A stretch of 64,000 nt of DNA, from NCBI RefSeq assembly GCF_027595985.1, contig NC_073302.1, positions 212,491,189 to 212,555,188 on the forward strand, in the 5' to 3' direction. The notes under the pieces are model-generated. The model was not told the origin of the DNA. It was given only the letters and a program-made list of their open reading frames with translations, and did no database searches. Origin of the DNA: Sorex araneus. Lineage: Eukaryota > Chordata > Mammalia > Eulipotyphla > Soricidae. This document shows positions 1 to 11,990 of the stretch, in pieces; within the stretch, counting starts at the first letter, position 1; every line of letters starts with the position of its first letter. Position numbers and translations under genes: made by a program.

Positions 1-77
1 GTGTAGAACAATTCTGGAAGCATTTTTCCCTTAAAAAAGCCTATTTACTGATAAAACTATTATTTTGGTTTATCTTT

Positions 78-245
78 TTTTTTCTTTTTGGGTCACACCT
101 GGTGATGCATAGGAGTTACTTTTGGCTTTGCACTCAGGAATTACTTCTGTGCTCAGGGGACCATATTGGGATGCTGGGAATCGAATCTGGGTTGGCCGCG
201 TGCAAGGCAAATGCCCTACCCACTGCTGTACTATCACTCCAGTGC
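78..245 (-). repeat. SOR-type SINE, short (type I) body
   Basis: On the minus strand this reads from the tRNA-like head (near 245) through box B-like ggattcgattcc-type sequence into the 'gcatcccatatggtcccc' body and an A-rich tail (T-run near 78). It is flanked by a perfect 18-bp target duplication, ttattttggtttatcttt, at 60-77 and 246-263, which fixes the boundaries and implies a recent L1-mediated insertion. About 15 bp of the middle body is missing. Confidence 0.9.
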
Positions 246-263
246 TTATTTTGGTTTATCTTT

Positions 264-1869
264 ACTAAGTTTTGATATCAATTGGGTGCAAAAACTTGTT
301 GCATTCACCTCTTCTCAAGCACATTGCTTCTGGCGTTTCCTATTTTACCAGCATGGCAACAACCAAAGTAACCCAAATATCCATCTCCATTTTCATCTTT
401 CTTCACGTTTAATTTTCTTCATTTAACTTTTTGATGGCGTGCTGATTCTGCTTAGAGGTAGAAAAGTGAGCAAATAGCACAAAACTCCTTGCTTTCATGA
501 ACCTTAAGTTCAATATTGCTAGATTTCCTGACTCATTTATCCACTCTTCTTTCCTTCAAAATGTTTTTCTTTTTTCATCCTTATATATAATATCTAAGAT
601 GCTATCCTCCTTTACTAGTGCTTGATTGATAACGTTGATTAATAGCATTTTAAAAAGGAAGTAACTAGAAATATATTTCATTATGACCCCACTTCCTAAC
701 CCTGCTGTATGTGTAATCCATATCTCATTTTGCATGACAGAAATTACGTATATGTAAATGCTTTTCTCTCTTTGTGAATACTTCATTTCTGCAGTTAACC
801 TATTGTGTGTCATCACTTTTAAACTTTAAAATGATACCAGAAGTGTATAAAAATACAAAAAATATCTTTTATAACTTTTACTGGCCACATAGACTCCTTG
901 AGAGTTCTACATTTCTGCAGTCCTGCAAAAAAAATTATCCAGAATATATCTGCTCTATACTTTATCTATCCATGTCTTCACCTCCCATCTGCTCTTCATG
1001 TCCTCCAAGCTGGCTCTCATCTTCTTCACTCCATTAAAAATATTTTTGTCATGAGACACATTTTTTCCCCACAATTTCCTTAATACCAGAATCCCCTGGG
1101 GTTCTTCTTGCCTGTTGGTTCCTCCTTTTCAGTTTTTTCTTTCTATGATTCCTTTTCTCTGTTCCTTCTGTAAATGTCAGTATTCTTTTAGGATCGTTTT
1201 ATCTACATTATTCTGCATTTCTCCTAAGTGACCCCATCTATTTCTGTGGCTTTAAATAATGTCAACATTCTTACATTTATATCTCTTATACTGACTTCTC
1301 CCAAATGCTTAATATTTATTCAGAGTGGTCTCTTGGATATGCAGCAGACATCTTGTCATCTCAAACTAGGTGTGCTTAAGGCAGATTTGGTTTTCCCATG
1401 ACTAATTCATTTCCTCTTCCAGTGTTCTTCACTGCAGAGAATAACACTAACATTCAGTCTGTTAGATCAAAATTCTGAAATTTATTTTTGAGTTCCCTGC
1501 CTCCATTCTCAATGTGTCAAATTTTACTTTTTAAACTGTATACTCCCACAATCTTTTTGCACACTCCTACTATTTCTTGCTTGGCTTCTAGTTCTAGACA
1601 CGGGATTAGTCTCCTTGCTTCCATTCATACACTATTATATTCCATTCTCCTTGTAGAAGCTAAAAGGATCCATTAAACCTCTCAAACAGGTCGTGTTCTT
1701 TCCTTGGTTACAATCAGTTAAAATCCGTATTTTCCTTTCCTATGCCAAAATCATTTATTCCCAATACCATCTTGCCCTTGTGTGTGTGTGTGATCAACAG
1801 GGTAAATGAATTTCTGTGTATACTTATTATTGTCAATTGCTGTAATATTTCTCCAAGGTAACCTTCTTC
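264..1869. other. No gene found
   Basis: AT-rich with pyrimidine-rich plus-strand stretches (1090-1180, 1480-1700). The latter could be upstream L2 sequence. No exon, RNA gene or clear repeat. Confidence 0.5.
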
Positions 1870-2165
1870 TCATTTATACCCAACATTTCCATTAAGCTAG
1901 ATTTGCTCCAAAAGTCATCTCTGACCACCTTATTTAAAGTAGCTTTCTCACTTTTGCCCTTTTAATATGACTGTCTTTGTTTTCTGAAACAACTTATTTG
2001 GAAAACATGACTTTGATCAGCTACGTGCTCTCTAATTTGTCTAGTAGACTATAAACTTCTTCAGGGTGGAGACCTATTTTCATTTCATCATTACTCTATT
2101 TTAACACCTAAAGAAATGCCAATTGTACAATATGGATTGAGTATTATAAATGACTATTGAATTAT
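1870..2165 (+). repeat. L2 LINE 3'-end relic
   Basis: The words 'ctctgaccaccttatttaaagtag' (split here as ctctgaccacc and tttaaagtag), 'gactataaacttcttcagggtggag' in spirit, and a tail like 'tattgagtattataaatgactattgaa' follow the order of the L2 3' end. It is strongly diverged. The stretch 1480-1860 upstream may be more of the same element, but I could not anchor it. Confidence 0.55.
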
Positions 2166-2188
2166 AACTATCAATTATAAAGGGTAAA

Positions 2189-2244
2189 AGAAATAAAGGG
2201 TAAAATAAAACATAAAAAGAAATAAAGGGTAAAATAAAACATAA
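2189..2244. repeat. Two-copy 29-bp tandem duplication
   Basis: The A-rich unit beginning agaaataaagggtaaaata occurs at 2189 and again at 2218 with no differences over about 27 bases. It is a small local duplication, probably from slippage. Confidence 0.85.
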
Positions 2245-2478
2245 CTACCACATACCTAGGTAAAAGAAAATAATTCTATAATGGTAAATATATGTTCTGA
2301 GTGCATGGTAAGAAGTGTTGGATTTATTTTTCCTTCTAAACGCAGAATTACCTTAGTTTAAAACCTGTATTATTTTGTACTGAACATAACTGGGTTATAC
2401 ATATATGAGAAAATTAAGATCTTATAAATAAATGAAAATTAAAAAGAAAGTTTCAGAATGATACATGTAGTCAGGTAT

Positions 2479-3059
2479 CACTGTCACTTCATCACTGTCA
2501 TCCTGTTGTTCATCGATTTACTTGAGCGGGCACCAGTAATGGCTCCATTCATCCCCGCCCTGAGATTTTAGCAGCTTCTCCTAACTCATTTTTTCCAATG
2601 ATTGGAGCTCTTTTGGGGCCAGGGGAATGAGACCTGTTATTGTTACTGTATTTTGCATATCAAATATGCCATGGGGAGCTTGAGAGAGTCTTCCAGGCAG
2701 GTAGGATACTCTTGGTAGCTTGCCAGGCTTTCCGAGAGGCACACATATATATTTCCCTTTATGATGATGTGTCCCTCTGCCACTTTGCGGCCTCGTGGTC
2801 CAGGAATATGTTCACTCATGAGTGAGGCTTGTCCTGAGCATGTGGAAAGCAGCCTGGAGCATGACGGTGGTGGGGTAGTGGAGGTTGGCTGCCGGGGCTG
2901 GGTCTCTTGGGGTGGGGAGGACTCTCACCCAACCTCCTCTGGGGCACCCTTGGTGTGGAGTCCAGTGGCATGGTTATGGGAGCCTCATTTTATACTCCCT
3001 TCCAGGAGAAACAACCCTGAGTTCTGGAGGGTGACCGATGAGGAGATTATCTGGCCTAA
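2479..3059 (-). repeat. Long composite SINE-like retroposon (type III body plus GC-rich 5' part)
   Basis: Read on the minus strand, the 3' part (2479-2735) is recognisably the long SINE body. It includes 'ggcaagctaccaagagtat' and 'gcccgctcaagtaaatcgat', but carries an extra block of about 85 bases (2555-2640, containing ctaaaatctcaggg) absent from ordinary copies. The 5' part (2740-3059) is GC-rich and unrelated to the usual tRNA head. Short repeats tcaggtat at 2471-2478 and 3060-3067 could be the target duplication, making the whole 581 bp one insertion. The extra block recurs at 36731-36932. The family name is not known to me. Confidence 0.6.
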
Positions 3060-3101
3060 TCAGGTATAAAAACACAAAATTATAGAATATACATATTACT
3101 T

Positions 3102-3344
3102 GGGCTGGAGTGATAGCACAGCAGGTAGGGCTTTTACCTTGTATGGGCTAACCCGGATTTGATTCCTCTGTCCCTCTCGGAGAGCCCAGCAAGCTACCGA
3201 GAGTATCCCGTCCACATGGCAGAACCTGGCAAGCTCCCCGTGGCGTATTCGATATGCCAAAAACAGTATCAACAAGTCTCACAATGGAGATGTTACTGGT
3301 GCCTGCTTGAGCAAATCAATGAGCAACGGATGATAGTGACAGTG
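3102..3344 (+). repeat. SOR-type SINE, long (type II) body
   Basis: This is a full-length copy with head 'gggctggagtgatagcacag', box B-like gatttgattcc, the twice-occurring 'ggcaagctacc/ccc' body, 'gttactggtgcc' and the terminal gacagtga tail. Near-perfect target duplications, atacatat[t/c]act-type, lie at 3089-3101 and 3345-3357. Confidence 0.92.
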
Positions 3345-3959
3345 ATACATATCACTTATGTATATGACTTACATTGTAAAAGTACAAACATTGACTTTCT
3401 GGGCAAGTCATGCCATATTCATTATCGTAGTTACTTTTGAGAAGAGAAAGAAAGAGAATTCAGCTATGGATCAAAGGAAACGATCTGTAAAGTTTCATTT
3501 TACTTACTTAAAAAGTCTGAAACAAATCTTACAAAGTGCTAACATTTTGCAGTTGGGTGGGTTGATGCATGTTTATTATATTTTTCTTTATAATTGTTCT
3601 ATTTTAAACATTAAAAAAAACACTGCTAAGAGTCATTATATACCTGTGGTCTAGGCGGACTTAGGAGTTGATTCATAAAATATAATATCTTTATATTTAA
3701 ATCAGGGGGTTAACTAATTCAATTTGGCATCTAACTTTTTGATTCTTGGGTGGGCTCCCTTCTGGCTGACGTCTGTGTCTGTGGGTCAGACTGAAGTGGT
3801 GTGGAATGTGGAAAGAAGAGGGCAAACATCTGGGCACTAACTCAAATATCTCTCTACTGTTCCTCCAGGAATAGTTACTTTTTTACCTCCTGACAAAAGA
3901 GAGGCAAAGCAACAATGGAGGACATGCTACTTCCTAGAAGTTCTCTGTACACTCATTAG

Positions 3960-4085
3960 TGCTCACTGTGTAGTATCTGCGTGGATATTATCACTCTTGT
4001 TTTACAGGTGGTAGAGTAAGAGTTGTGCCAGCCTACACAGCTAGAAGTTGAAGTAAACCTGTTTATTTGACCCACTACTGTTGAG
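3960..4085 (-). repeat. MIR relic
   Basis: It reads in MIR antisense order: tttacaggtggtagagta, gccagcctacacagctagaagttgaag, then a tail toward 'gacccactac'. This is the standard ancient mammalian MIR core with about 30% divergence by eye. Confidence 0.65.
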
Positions 4086-6467
4086 TTTCCATTTTACAAA
4101 TTTGCCTATCGTTTTTTTATCACAAAATGAAAATTTAAGTTCTCTAACTTAAGTTTTTTATTTCAGATTTTGCTTTGAAAATAAAAAAGCCATCTTTCTT
4201 TTCATTATATATTAGTCAATGATCCATAGCTTCCAGTAGTGACATCTTTAAACTGAGTTGAGCTTCAACTCGGATTGTCATATGATTAAGAAACTGATAG
4301 TCATATCAATTATTTATCCAGAATTCCTGAAGAATTTGTAATTTGATGTCTGAAAAATCAGGGTTAAAAGACACATTGTTTTGTTTTACTTACACATATA
4401 ACACACAGATTGTTATTTCTCTGTGTTAAAATTTTTGGTAAACATTTAAATGAGAGTGGGGGAAGATACAAAGCAACAAATGAGCAAAGGTATTTAAAAC
4501 TTAGGATTTGAATTAACCATGGTTAAGTTCTATGAGGTGGTCAAGAATTTTCCCTAGTTTATTTCCTTTCTCTTCCCCAAAGCTATTATAGTTTTTAGTG
4601 AAACAGAGATACTCCAAAAAATTCAGTAAGTGATACTTATGGGGTCACTTCTTTTCCTGTACGGGATTCTGTTCCTTAACTGACCCACCGGTCACAGCAC
4701 TGTTTTTCTTGTTGGATTTGAGATACGAGCACCCACCTTTAGTTCTCCTCCTAGGTATCATTCCTAGCAATTCCCCTTATACTAACATTCCCATAAAGAC
4801 CAATTTGTCCCTTTGCTTCCTGATGAACATGGATCACAGAGTTGGTAAATATAGACTAACTTATATAATAGCCATAAAATAGAAAATATCCTCATTTTTG
4901 TGTCTTCTGAGCTCATTTCCAGTGGTTATTATAAATTTCAGGCATCAAGTAATACAAATCAGGAACATATTTTAGGGGAAATGATCTATGTTTCTAAGCA
5001 GATATGGTGTTGCCTTTTTGTTTTAAAAAATAGTGACTTCTGGTATTAAATATTAGGTTAGATACTATTAGGGTACTGAGAAGTGTGTGAAATTGCTTTT
5101 TCTGGAAGTACATAGATGGTATTTTGTCTTTCAGTGCCAATTGGAATAGAAGTTTCTGTAATGAAGACAAATAAAGAATATAAGCAGAGAAATAAGAATA
5201 GGCAGGATAAAACTTAGTGGGGTGTCTCTGAAGCAGTGCTTAGAGGCTGCTAGTGGTACTCAACCAAGTGGGCTCCATGGTTCATTGGGAGAGCCGTGTG
5301 ACACAGTGCTGTTGGGGCTTGGTACAGCTGGGTAGCACCAGGGCTAAACCTGGTGTTGCAGGGAAAGAACCATGTCATGGCAAAGACTGAACACGGGGTC
5401 TAATGCACACAACACATTTATCCCTAAGAGGCTTATTTCCTTGGCTCCTCCCAAATAATTTTTTAATATTTAGTACCCTTGGTATCAAAAATATAAAAGT
5501 TAAAATAAAAATTAAGGCATTGATGTCTTGAATTCAGATAAACTGAAACAAAAGTTTTTCAATAACATATGTAGATTTATGTTTTCTCTTATTTACTGCT
5601 GAGATAATCATTTTGTTCAATTCTTAAGATAGGAGAATACAGGAGTGAAAACAGATAAATTGGTAACAGCCATACCAATGGCAAATGTAATGCCACAGGC
5701 TTTTTGAAGCCTTCCTCTGGATTTTGAAGAATTTAAAAGCTAATAAAAAAATCAATTTCATGGATAAAGAGGTCAGTTCTATACGTCACTTTGTGCTCAC
5801 CTGGGAGAGTGGATTTGCTTGAAGAAGTTTTAAATAACTCTTCTAAGGGGAAAGAAAGGGCTAGATCATATGAAGGGAAGTTTCTGAGATTAAAAATGTC
5901 TCCTCCATGACCTTTCCTTTTTTTTGTCTTCATAGATCTGCTCCAGGGTCACCTTGTAGAAAGAATAACAGGCCCCCGTTTACTTAAAAAGGTAAATAAA
6001 GCTTTTCTATATTGCCAAGTAAGTTCAATTGCACAATAGCCTGTTAATGTTGACCCAAGAGAATAATTTCTGGTTTTCTTTTGCTTTATAGGTACCACTA
6101 AAAAAAAGCCTTAAGTAATAGTATTATTTTCTAGTCTTTTTCAAGAAAACAGATTTTACCTTTTATACTTCTTCAAAATTCTTATTAGCGTGCTGGGTGA
6201 AATAATAAAACATCACTTGTAACTTGTATTGTTTTATTTTACCTTCAGTGTTTTTGATGCTGTACTTTACAACGGTATCCTTTCAGATCTCTAAAAAACA
6301 TGTGTTATTTTGTATAGAGATTTATCATGCTATTTGGCCTACTTTTAACTATGTATAAAGTTTACTCTTATAAAGAATTCCTGGTTAAAACATATAAAAT
6401 ATTTTTATTCAGCCATTTTATTATCCTGAAATACTATTTACAAACTAAAGTTAGAATACTTTATTTG
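4086..6467. other. No gene found apart from one old SINE
   Basis: AT-rich unique-looking sequence with short scattered open frames and no splice-consistent exon. A palindromic stretch 'gagttgagcttcaactcg' near 4254-4272 is the only local structure noticed. Confidence 0.5.
5225..5455 (-). repeat. Degenerate older tRNA-derived SINE
   Basis: The segment has SINE-like vocabulary in antisense (gtgcttagaggctg near one end, ccttggctcctccc near the other) and a box B-like remnant near 5395. It is too diverged to place in the type I or II groups. Confidence 0.35.
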
Positions 6468-6605
6468 CAAGGCTGGGTAGATAGTATAGGGGGTGAGGTG
6501 CTCAGCATCCTATATGGTCACCCGGAGTTCCACTGGGAGGGATGCCTTAGTGTAGAGCCAGGAGTAACCCCTGAGCATCTCCCATGTGGCCCAAAGTTAT
6601 TATTG
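6468..6605 (+). repeat. Type I SINE with internal deletion
   Basis: The head 'ggctgggtagatagtatagg' is followed almost at once by 'cagcatcctatatggtcacc' and 'gagccaggagtaacccctgagcatc'. Most of the tRNA-like B-box half is missing. Confidence 0.7.
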
Positions 6606-6679
6606 GACTTTAAAATATAAGTCTGGTATCTCTCAGTCTGTTGCTATTATTCTACATTTTGTTGCACAAAGATATATTT

Positions 6680-7200
6680 TATTAATAGTATTTAAAGTTT
6701 TATTGAAGAACTGATTTACAAAGTTATCGACAGTTGAAATTTAGGCATAGAATGTTCTAGCACCAATCCCTTCATCAGCGTCAACTTCCCTCCACCAGTG
6801 TTCCCGACAGCCTAGTATCCTATTGCACATATAAACCACAGCATCGTAATCCATTCTTCTGTCATTGGACATCTAAATTGATTCCAAATCTTAGCTTTGT
6901 AGAACTATTGTACTTAGTGTTGTAATAACGAAATAAATATATATCTTTGAATGAATGATGTTTGTATGTTAGGGGCAGATTCCCAAAAGTTGAATTCCGG
7001 GGTTGTATGACAGTTCAATTCTAAGTTTATTTAAAACTCTCCATACCATACTGTTTTCCACAGGGGTTGAACCAGACACCAAGCCTACCAGCAGTGGATG
7101 AAAGTTACTTTTCACCACATCCTCACCAACACAGATTGTTTCCACTAATTTTGATATGTGCCATTCTCACGAATGTGAAATGAAAGATATCCCATCTTAA
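6680..7200 (-). repeat. Old L1 3' end (ORF2 C-terminus and 3' UTR)
   Basis: The plus strand shows L1 antisense landmarks in order: tttattgaa-type tail, 'ccctccaccagtgttccc', 'cattggacatc', a region matching the ORF2 end near 6955-7080 (ttttccacaggggttgaacc, caccacatcctcaccaacac), then 'ccattctcacgaatgtgaaatg'. Many stops and indels show it is an old truncated copy. Confidence 0.72.
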
Positions 7201-7904
7201 GTTATAAGAGTTTTCAATTTAGCTATATCTATTTGGCACAATGATGTTAGTCATTAGTAACTTTCTTTTATCTTGGCACAAAGATCTGCTCAAGAATCAA
7301 CTTCTATGCTAGCCTGTTCAAGACCTAGGGATGCTTCTCCTTCAAGAGCACAGGATATTTTAATCTAAGGTATGGAGGTGCTTGTTTGCTCTAACTACAC
7401 TTAGGAGGACACTGAAAACGTTGTAGGCGATTACTCTTGGTTAGCAGAAATTCGAAAGAAACATTTGTTTTAGATGAGTTTCTGACCGTTATCATCGTTT
7501 ATTCTCTTGGGTCAGTTACTGCCCACTTCTCACAAAGATACTTCTTATACAGCATGCCCTTGCCAAAAGTCAGAGCTCTCTTTTTTAATATTTACAACAT
7601 ATATATTGGGTAATATGCACATTTTTTCTGGGTTCTGTGTGTGTTAATTTCAGTAGGCTCAACCTTTGTAATTCAAATCTTCTCATGGCCATAGAAGAAC
7701 TGATTCTGAGTTTTATTTGGTTCACATTGTTATGTTCTCTTTGTAAATTACGGTCACTATTAAATATCAAAATGTACCCCTTCATAAGAAACTGGTCTTA
7801 ATATTTTGGAAACAAGTAAACTCATCACTAGTTACTGCACGCTTGCGCTTCAGTTCTAAGGGTTTGCAACCCTTCACCCACATGTGAGAGTCACACTTCA
7901 CCTT

Positions 7905-8035
7905 GAACACAGTACTTTGATGTGGTTAGTGCTGTGCCCTTTTGTAGGTGAACACACTGGCTCAAAGAGGTCACCTGACTTCTTGAAGGGTCCAGAATCC
8001 AATGCTGAAATCCTGGACAGCTGTGTAATGTTTCT
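7905..8035 (-). repeat. MIR relic
   Basis: Antisense MIR order: 'tttgtaggtgaacacactggctcaaagaggtcacctgacttcttgaag' (read as short blocks), then 'ccagaatccaatgctgaaatcctgga'. Diverged. Confidence 0.5.
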
Positions 8036-8284
8036 CTTGTCTTAGAAATGTACAAAGAATATAAGATACGGTTTTTCTTCTCTAGAAGTTTGCAACCCTA
8101 ACTGATAAAGATAGAATTTTCATTAAAAAAGTCAATGTAAAAATAATACAAAAAGACATATATCATTGTTCTATTCCAATCTGCTTACCTAGTTCTATCA
8201 GATTTATCTTGCTAAAATATTGTTTTTGCTTTTATTCTCTATCCACTTTCAACATTCTCCCCTCCCCATTTCCCTCCACTCTCC

Positions 8285-8420
8285 AAGCCTCCCATCAGCT
8301 TAAAATTACAGAGAGGTTTAAGACCAATGCTTATAGGACAAAATCCAATTCTCTTGTTTGGCACTTAAGAGCTTCCAAAATTTGGTCCTTACCTATTTCT
8401 TCATGTGTGAAATTTCAATG
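8285..8420 (+). repeat. L2 relic
   Basis: The blocks 'taggacaaaatccaattctc', 'ggcacttaagagcttccaaa' and 'ttggtccttacctatttc' match the well-known L2 segment about cutting, listing and querying order 'ggataaagtccaaactcctt ... ggcattcaaggccctccac'. The following 8690-8950 may continue it but is not anchored. Confidence 0.6.
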
Positions 8421-9221
8421 TGAAGCTGGCTTGTGACCTGGGTATCTAAGCCAAAGGACACATTTGGTGTTCAAAGTTATGGAGCCCTAGAAATAATCAC
8501 ACAAGGGCACCCCAGTTTTACTTAGTTCCACTTTGAAATTAAATAATTGTACATTGATATATTATGGAGGAGGCACACCTGCAGTATGTCTGGAATCAGG
8601 TGCTGCCCGAGAGCAAACCCACAAACAAGTCCTTTCATCCCAGGCCCATCATTCTAGCCTTAAAATCAATCTGTAAAAGGAGTGAAGACAGTTACACTTC
8701 TGATTCCTCTTTTAGAACTGCCCAGCATTGGCAAACAGGACTTCTCAAATGCATCTTTCCAGTCAGTCTCTGGGTTACTGCTCATTTTACTCCCTTGCCT
8801 GGTGGATCTATTTCTTTGTGACCTGCCTTTCTTCAAGAGTCATTGCCTTTATAGAGCTTTCCTGATTTCTTCGTTCCCTTGGTTAATATGTCATGTACTG
8901 CATTGCTCAGAGTTTAGTATCTATATAAATAATCATATATAGTCTGATATTGTGATTGTGTAACTTTGAAAATATGCACATTTGTATTTTTTTAAATTAT
9001 GAAAATAGCTATAGTTTAAAGTCAAAACCTGGTGCTATGGGAGATATAGTTGGACAATATCTATTACTGTGAATCTTGAAACCCAAGGATAATAATGGCT
9101 ATTATGTACCTGTGTATGTACATTATATATTAGAGCATATGTAGCATCAATGATACAATAATTTAGTAATTTCATAGTTTTAAGATGATACAAATATAAA
9201 TTACACAGTACACTTGGGCTT

Positions 9222-9375
9222 GGGGTGGGTCACACCTGGCAGTCATCATGGTCTATTTCTAGTTCTGTGCTTGGGGATTGCTCCCAGGAAATATTTTGGA
9301 GTATCACTAGGAATTGAATGTAGGCCTCCCACATGCAAGACATTTACTCAACCATTTGAGCTATTTCTCTAATCA
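9222..9375 (-). repeat. Degenerate type I SINE
   Basis: Antisense landmarks: 'ggtgggtcacacctggcag', 'ttggggattgctcccagga', 'aggaattgaatgtaggcctc', 'cacatgcaagacatttactc'. It is more diverged than most other copies in the window and so probably older. Confidence 0.7.
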
Positions 9376-9419
9376 CCATATATATTTTAAATTTCCTATA
9401 CTATCAATAATAAAATATA

Positions 9420-9655
9420 TATAGCACAGCAGGTAGGGAGTTTGTCTTGCACGAGGTAGACCTGAGTTTGATTCCTTCATCCCTCTCGAAGAGTCCGGCA
9501 AGCTACCAAGAGTATCCCATCCACACAACAGAGCCTGGCAAGCTCCCCGTGGCATATTCGGTATGCCAAAAACAGTAACAAGTCTCACAATGGAGACGTT
9601 ACTGGTGCCCGCTTGAGCAAATTGATGAACAACGGGACGACAGTGCTATACAGTG
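9420..9655 (+). repeat. Type II SINE, head slightly truncated
   Basis: Starts inside the head at 'atagcacagcaggtaggga' and runs through 'ggcaagctaccaagagtatc', 'ggcaagctccccgtggcat' and 'gttactggtgcccgcttgag' to a short acagtgcta tail. The initial ggctggagtg is missing. Confidence 0.9.
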
Positions 9656-11242
9656 CTATGTACTATCAACATTCCCTTGTTTACTAATTCAGTTTTATAA
9701 TACTAAGTAGTATAGACTTTTTGTATTATACTTTTATTATATGCTGTAGTAGTCATATTTTGGAGTTCTTATCTTTTCAGTCTGCATAAACTAAAAAATA
9801 CTCATCTAGGGCTAGACCTACCTGGTTCACAAGAACTTCCAAGCTTTCTAAACTTATGTTTGTTTGTCTTTGAAATATTTATTACATTACTATCATATCC
9901 TAATATTATTGCAAAGTAATTGTAACATGGTAAGTCAGCCATAAATGTGAGCTATTGTGATTTTATTCTTATACTTCTATTTTTACCTACAACTACATCA
10001 TAAATTCCTTTAAAGGAACTTTTTCTTCATTTTTTGGAACTTATGTTGTCTTCATGTTTGTCATGCATTATGCATAATTGGTGATTAAGAACAGTTGGTA
10101 ATGCCTTCATAATCTAAATTGTATAAGACGTTACCCTTATCAATACTTCCATGAAATTGCAAACGTTTTCTTTAGATCTAAAGACTATGTTTCTCTCTCC
10201 CCAGTCAAAGACTCATTTTTTAAATTTTGGTTTTCTGATGTTCTCATATCTCCCTGTATTCTCTATGGTGGCTTTATTACCATTTTTTGTCGCTGTTGTC
10301 GTTTGCTGCTCCCACTGTATATCATATTCTAAGGGCTTGGGAAGATCTATGCTACCCTCATGTGATGGTGTTTCTAGAGCTCTGATGCATGGCACTGTGA
10401 AACATCTTTGGCTGAGCTAACCAGTTCAAAAGCCAGCCTCACAGTGGAATTTCACACATGCAAATGAACCATTGTGATCTTGGTCATGAAAATTCATGGA
10501 ATAGTGGCTAGTTCCTTGTGGATGACCTGTCAATTTGGCAGCCAATCATTTAGTTAAACATCCAAATTACTGGCCAGTTACTCAGTCTAAAGATAGTCTT
10601 CCTGCTTGCTACTGGGTTCTATGTAATCCTATTAAAAGCAATGACATTGCCTTTGATTTGAGAAAGCTAATGGTGTAGAAGAACCATGCAGACACAGGGC
10701 ATGTGTCTGGCACAGTTTAAATGTGAGCATTGTGAGAATGGACTGTTGGTGTAACTATTGGATTTATTCTTTAAAAATAGTAGATATCCACTTTTGAATA
10801 GCAGGCAAAGTACCTTAATTTCATGGGTCCCCCTATTTATTTTTTAAATCAATTTTAAATGGAATTCCTCTAAGGATTGGATAATCATTTCTTGATTTGT
10901 ACTAATTAATTTTGTTAGGTCTATTTTTAGTAGACTGCAGTAGTCCTTAAACGTTAGTAGTCAGACAGTAAATCATGGAGACACCTCAGGACCTTGCTGA
11001 GCCAGTGATTTAGTAAAACGACCCACCTGAGGTTTAATCCAGGCATAGGATCAACGCAATGATAAACCAAGAAATGAATCTAGAACCATGGTTTCTAATC
11101 ATGTCTCTTTGAGAACATGATGAAAAGCCTAAACTTTAATACCAGAACAATCTAGCACGGAAGTTTTAAGGCTTAGCTAATCTGCCAAAAAGTCCAAGAG
11201 TTTCAGGAAACTAAAAATCCAAGGCAGAGATCCGTATCTGAG
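9656..11242. other. No gene found
   Basis: Unique-looking AT-rich sequence. Around 10985-11045 'gagccagtgatttagtaaaa' with 'aggtttaatccaggcat' hints at an old SINE B-box but is too weak to call. Confidence 0.45.
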
Positions 11243-11418
11243 GGCTGGAGTGATAGCACGGCAGGTAGGGCATTTGCCTTGCACGCGGCCGACCTGGGTT
11301 CGATTCCCAGCATCCCATATGGTCCCCTGAGCACCGCCAGGGGTGATTCCTTAGTGCAGAGCCAGGAGTGACCCCTGCACATCACCAGGTGTGACCCAAG
11401 AAGCAAAAAACAATATGG
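11243..11418 (+). repeat. Type I SINE, full length
   Basis: Close to consensus: 'gggctggagtgatagcacgg', 'gcacgcggccgacctgggtt', 'cagcatcccatatggtcccc', 'gtgtgacccaagaagcaaaa'. Target duplications cc[g/a]tatctgag lie at 11232-11242 and 11419-11429. One of the best preserved copies. Confidence 0.95.
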
Positions 11419-11854
11419 CCATATCTGAGTGTGAGAGTAGAAGTATGAATAAAGGATGTAAGAGAGAAAGAAAGTTAACCACAGATTAGAAATGACAGGC
11501 TCAAAGGAGATAAATACAGAGAAAGAGTGACAGGGAGTAGTTATAACTCCTATTTTAGCATAACATAATTTCTAATCTCAATTAGAGTCTAATAAGTACT
11601 TTCTGATGTTAGAATTTTGCCAATAAAATTTCTCATATGAGACACAATGTGTCTTACCGTTGGGGATTTTTTGGCAGACTTGAAAAATTACAGAGATAAA
11701 AAATTTCATCTTATAAGTAAATATACAGGTTTTTAAAAATACACAGAAAAATATCATTTTCTTATAAAAGACACTTTGTATGAGTTGAAGACCATAGATA
11801 GAATAATTGTACTATATACTGATTAGATAGCCTGTCATATTTTTCAAAGCAATT

Positions 11855-11990
11855 TTACATGTCACCATATTTGATTCTTATAACAATCCTGTTCTTAGGT
11901 AGAGTGAAAACCACGCTATTTTAAAGTGAAAGACCTTGGAATAGATATGTTCAGAGATTTTCCTGGAATCACAAATATTCAATAAAAAAA
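11855..11990 (-). repeat. Possible MIR-like relic
   Basis: 'atttgattcttataacaatcc' resembles the antisense MIR segment for 'ggattaaatgag...'; the rest is weakly similar. Low confidence. Confidence 0.3.

Noticed and set aside
3102..3175. tRNA gene in the SINE heads
   Set aside because: Box A and B resemblance is present but the cloverleaf is not maintained and SINE body follows directly; these are tRNA-derived retroposons.
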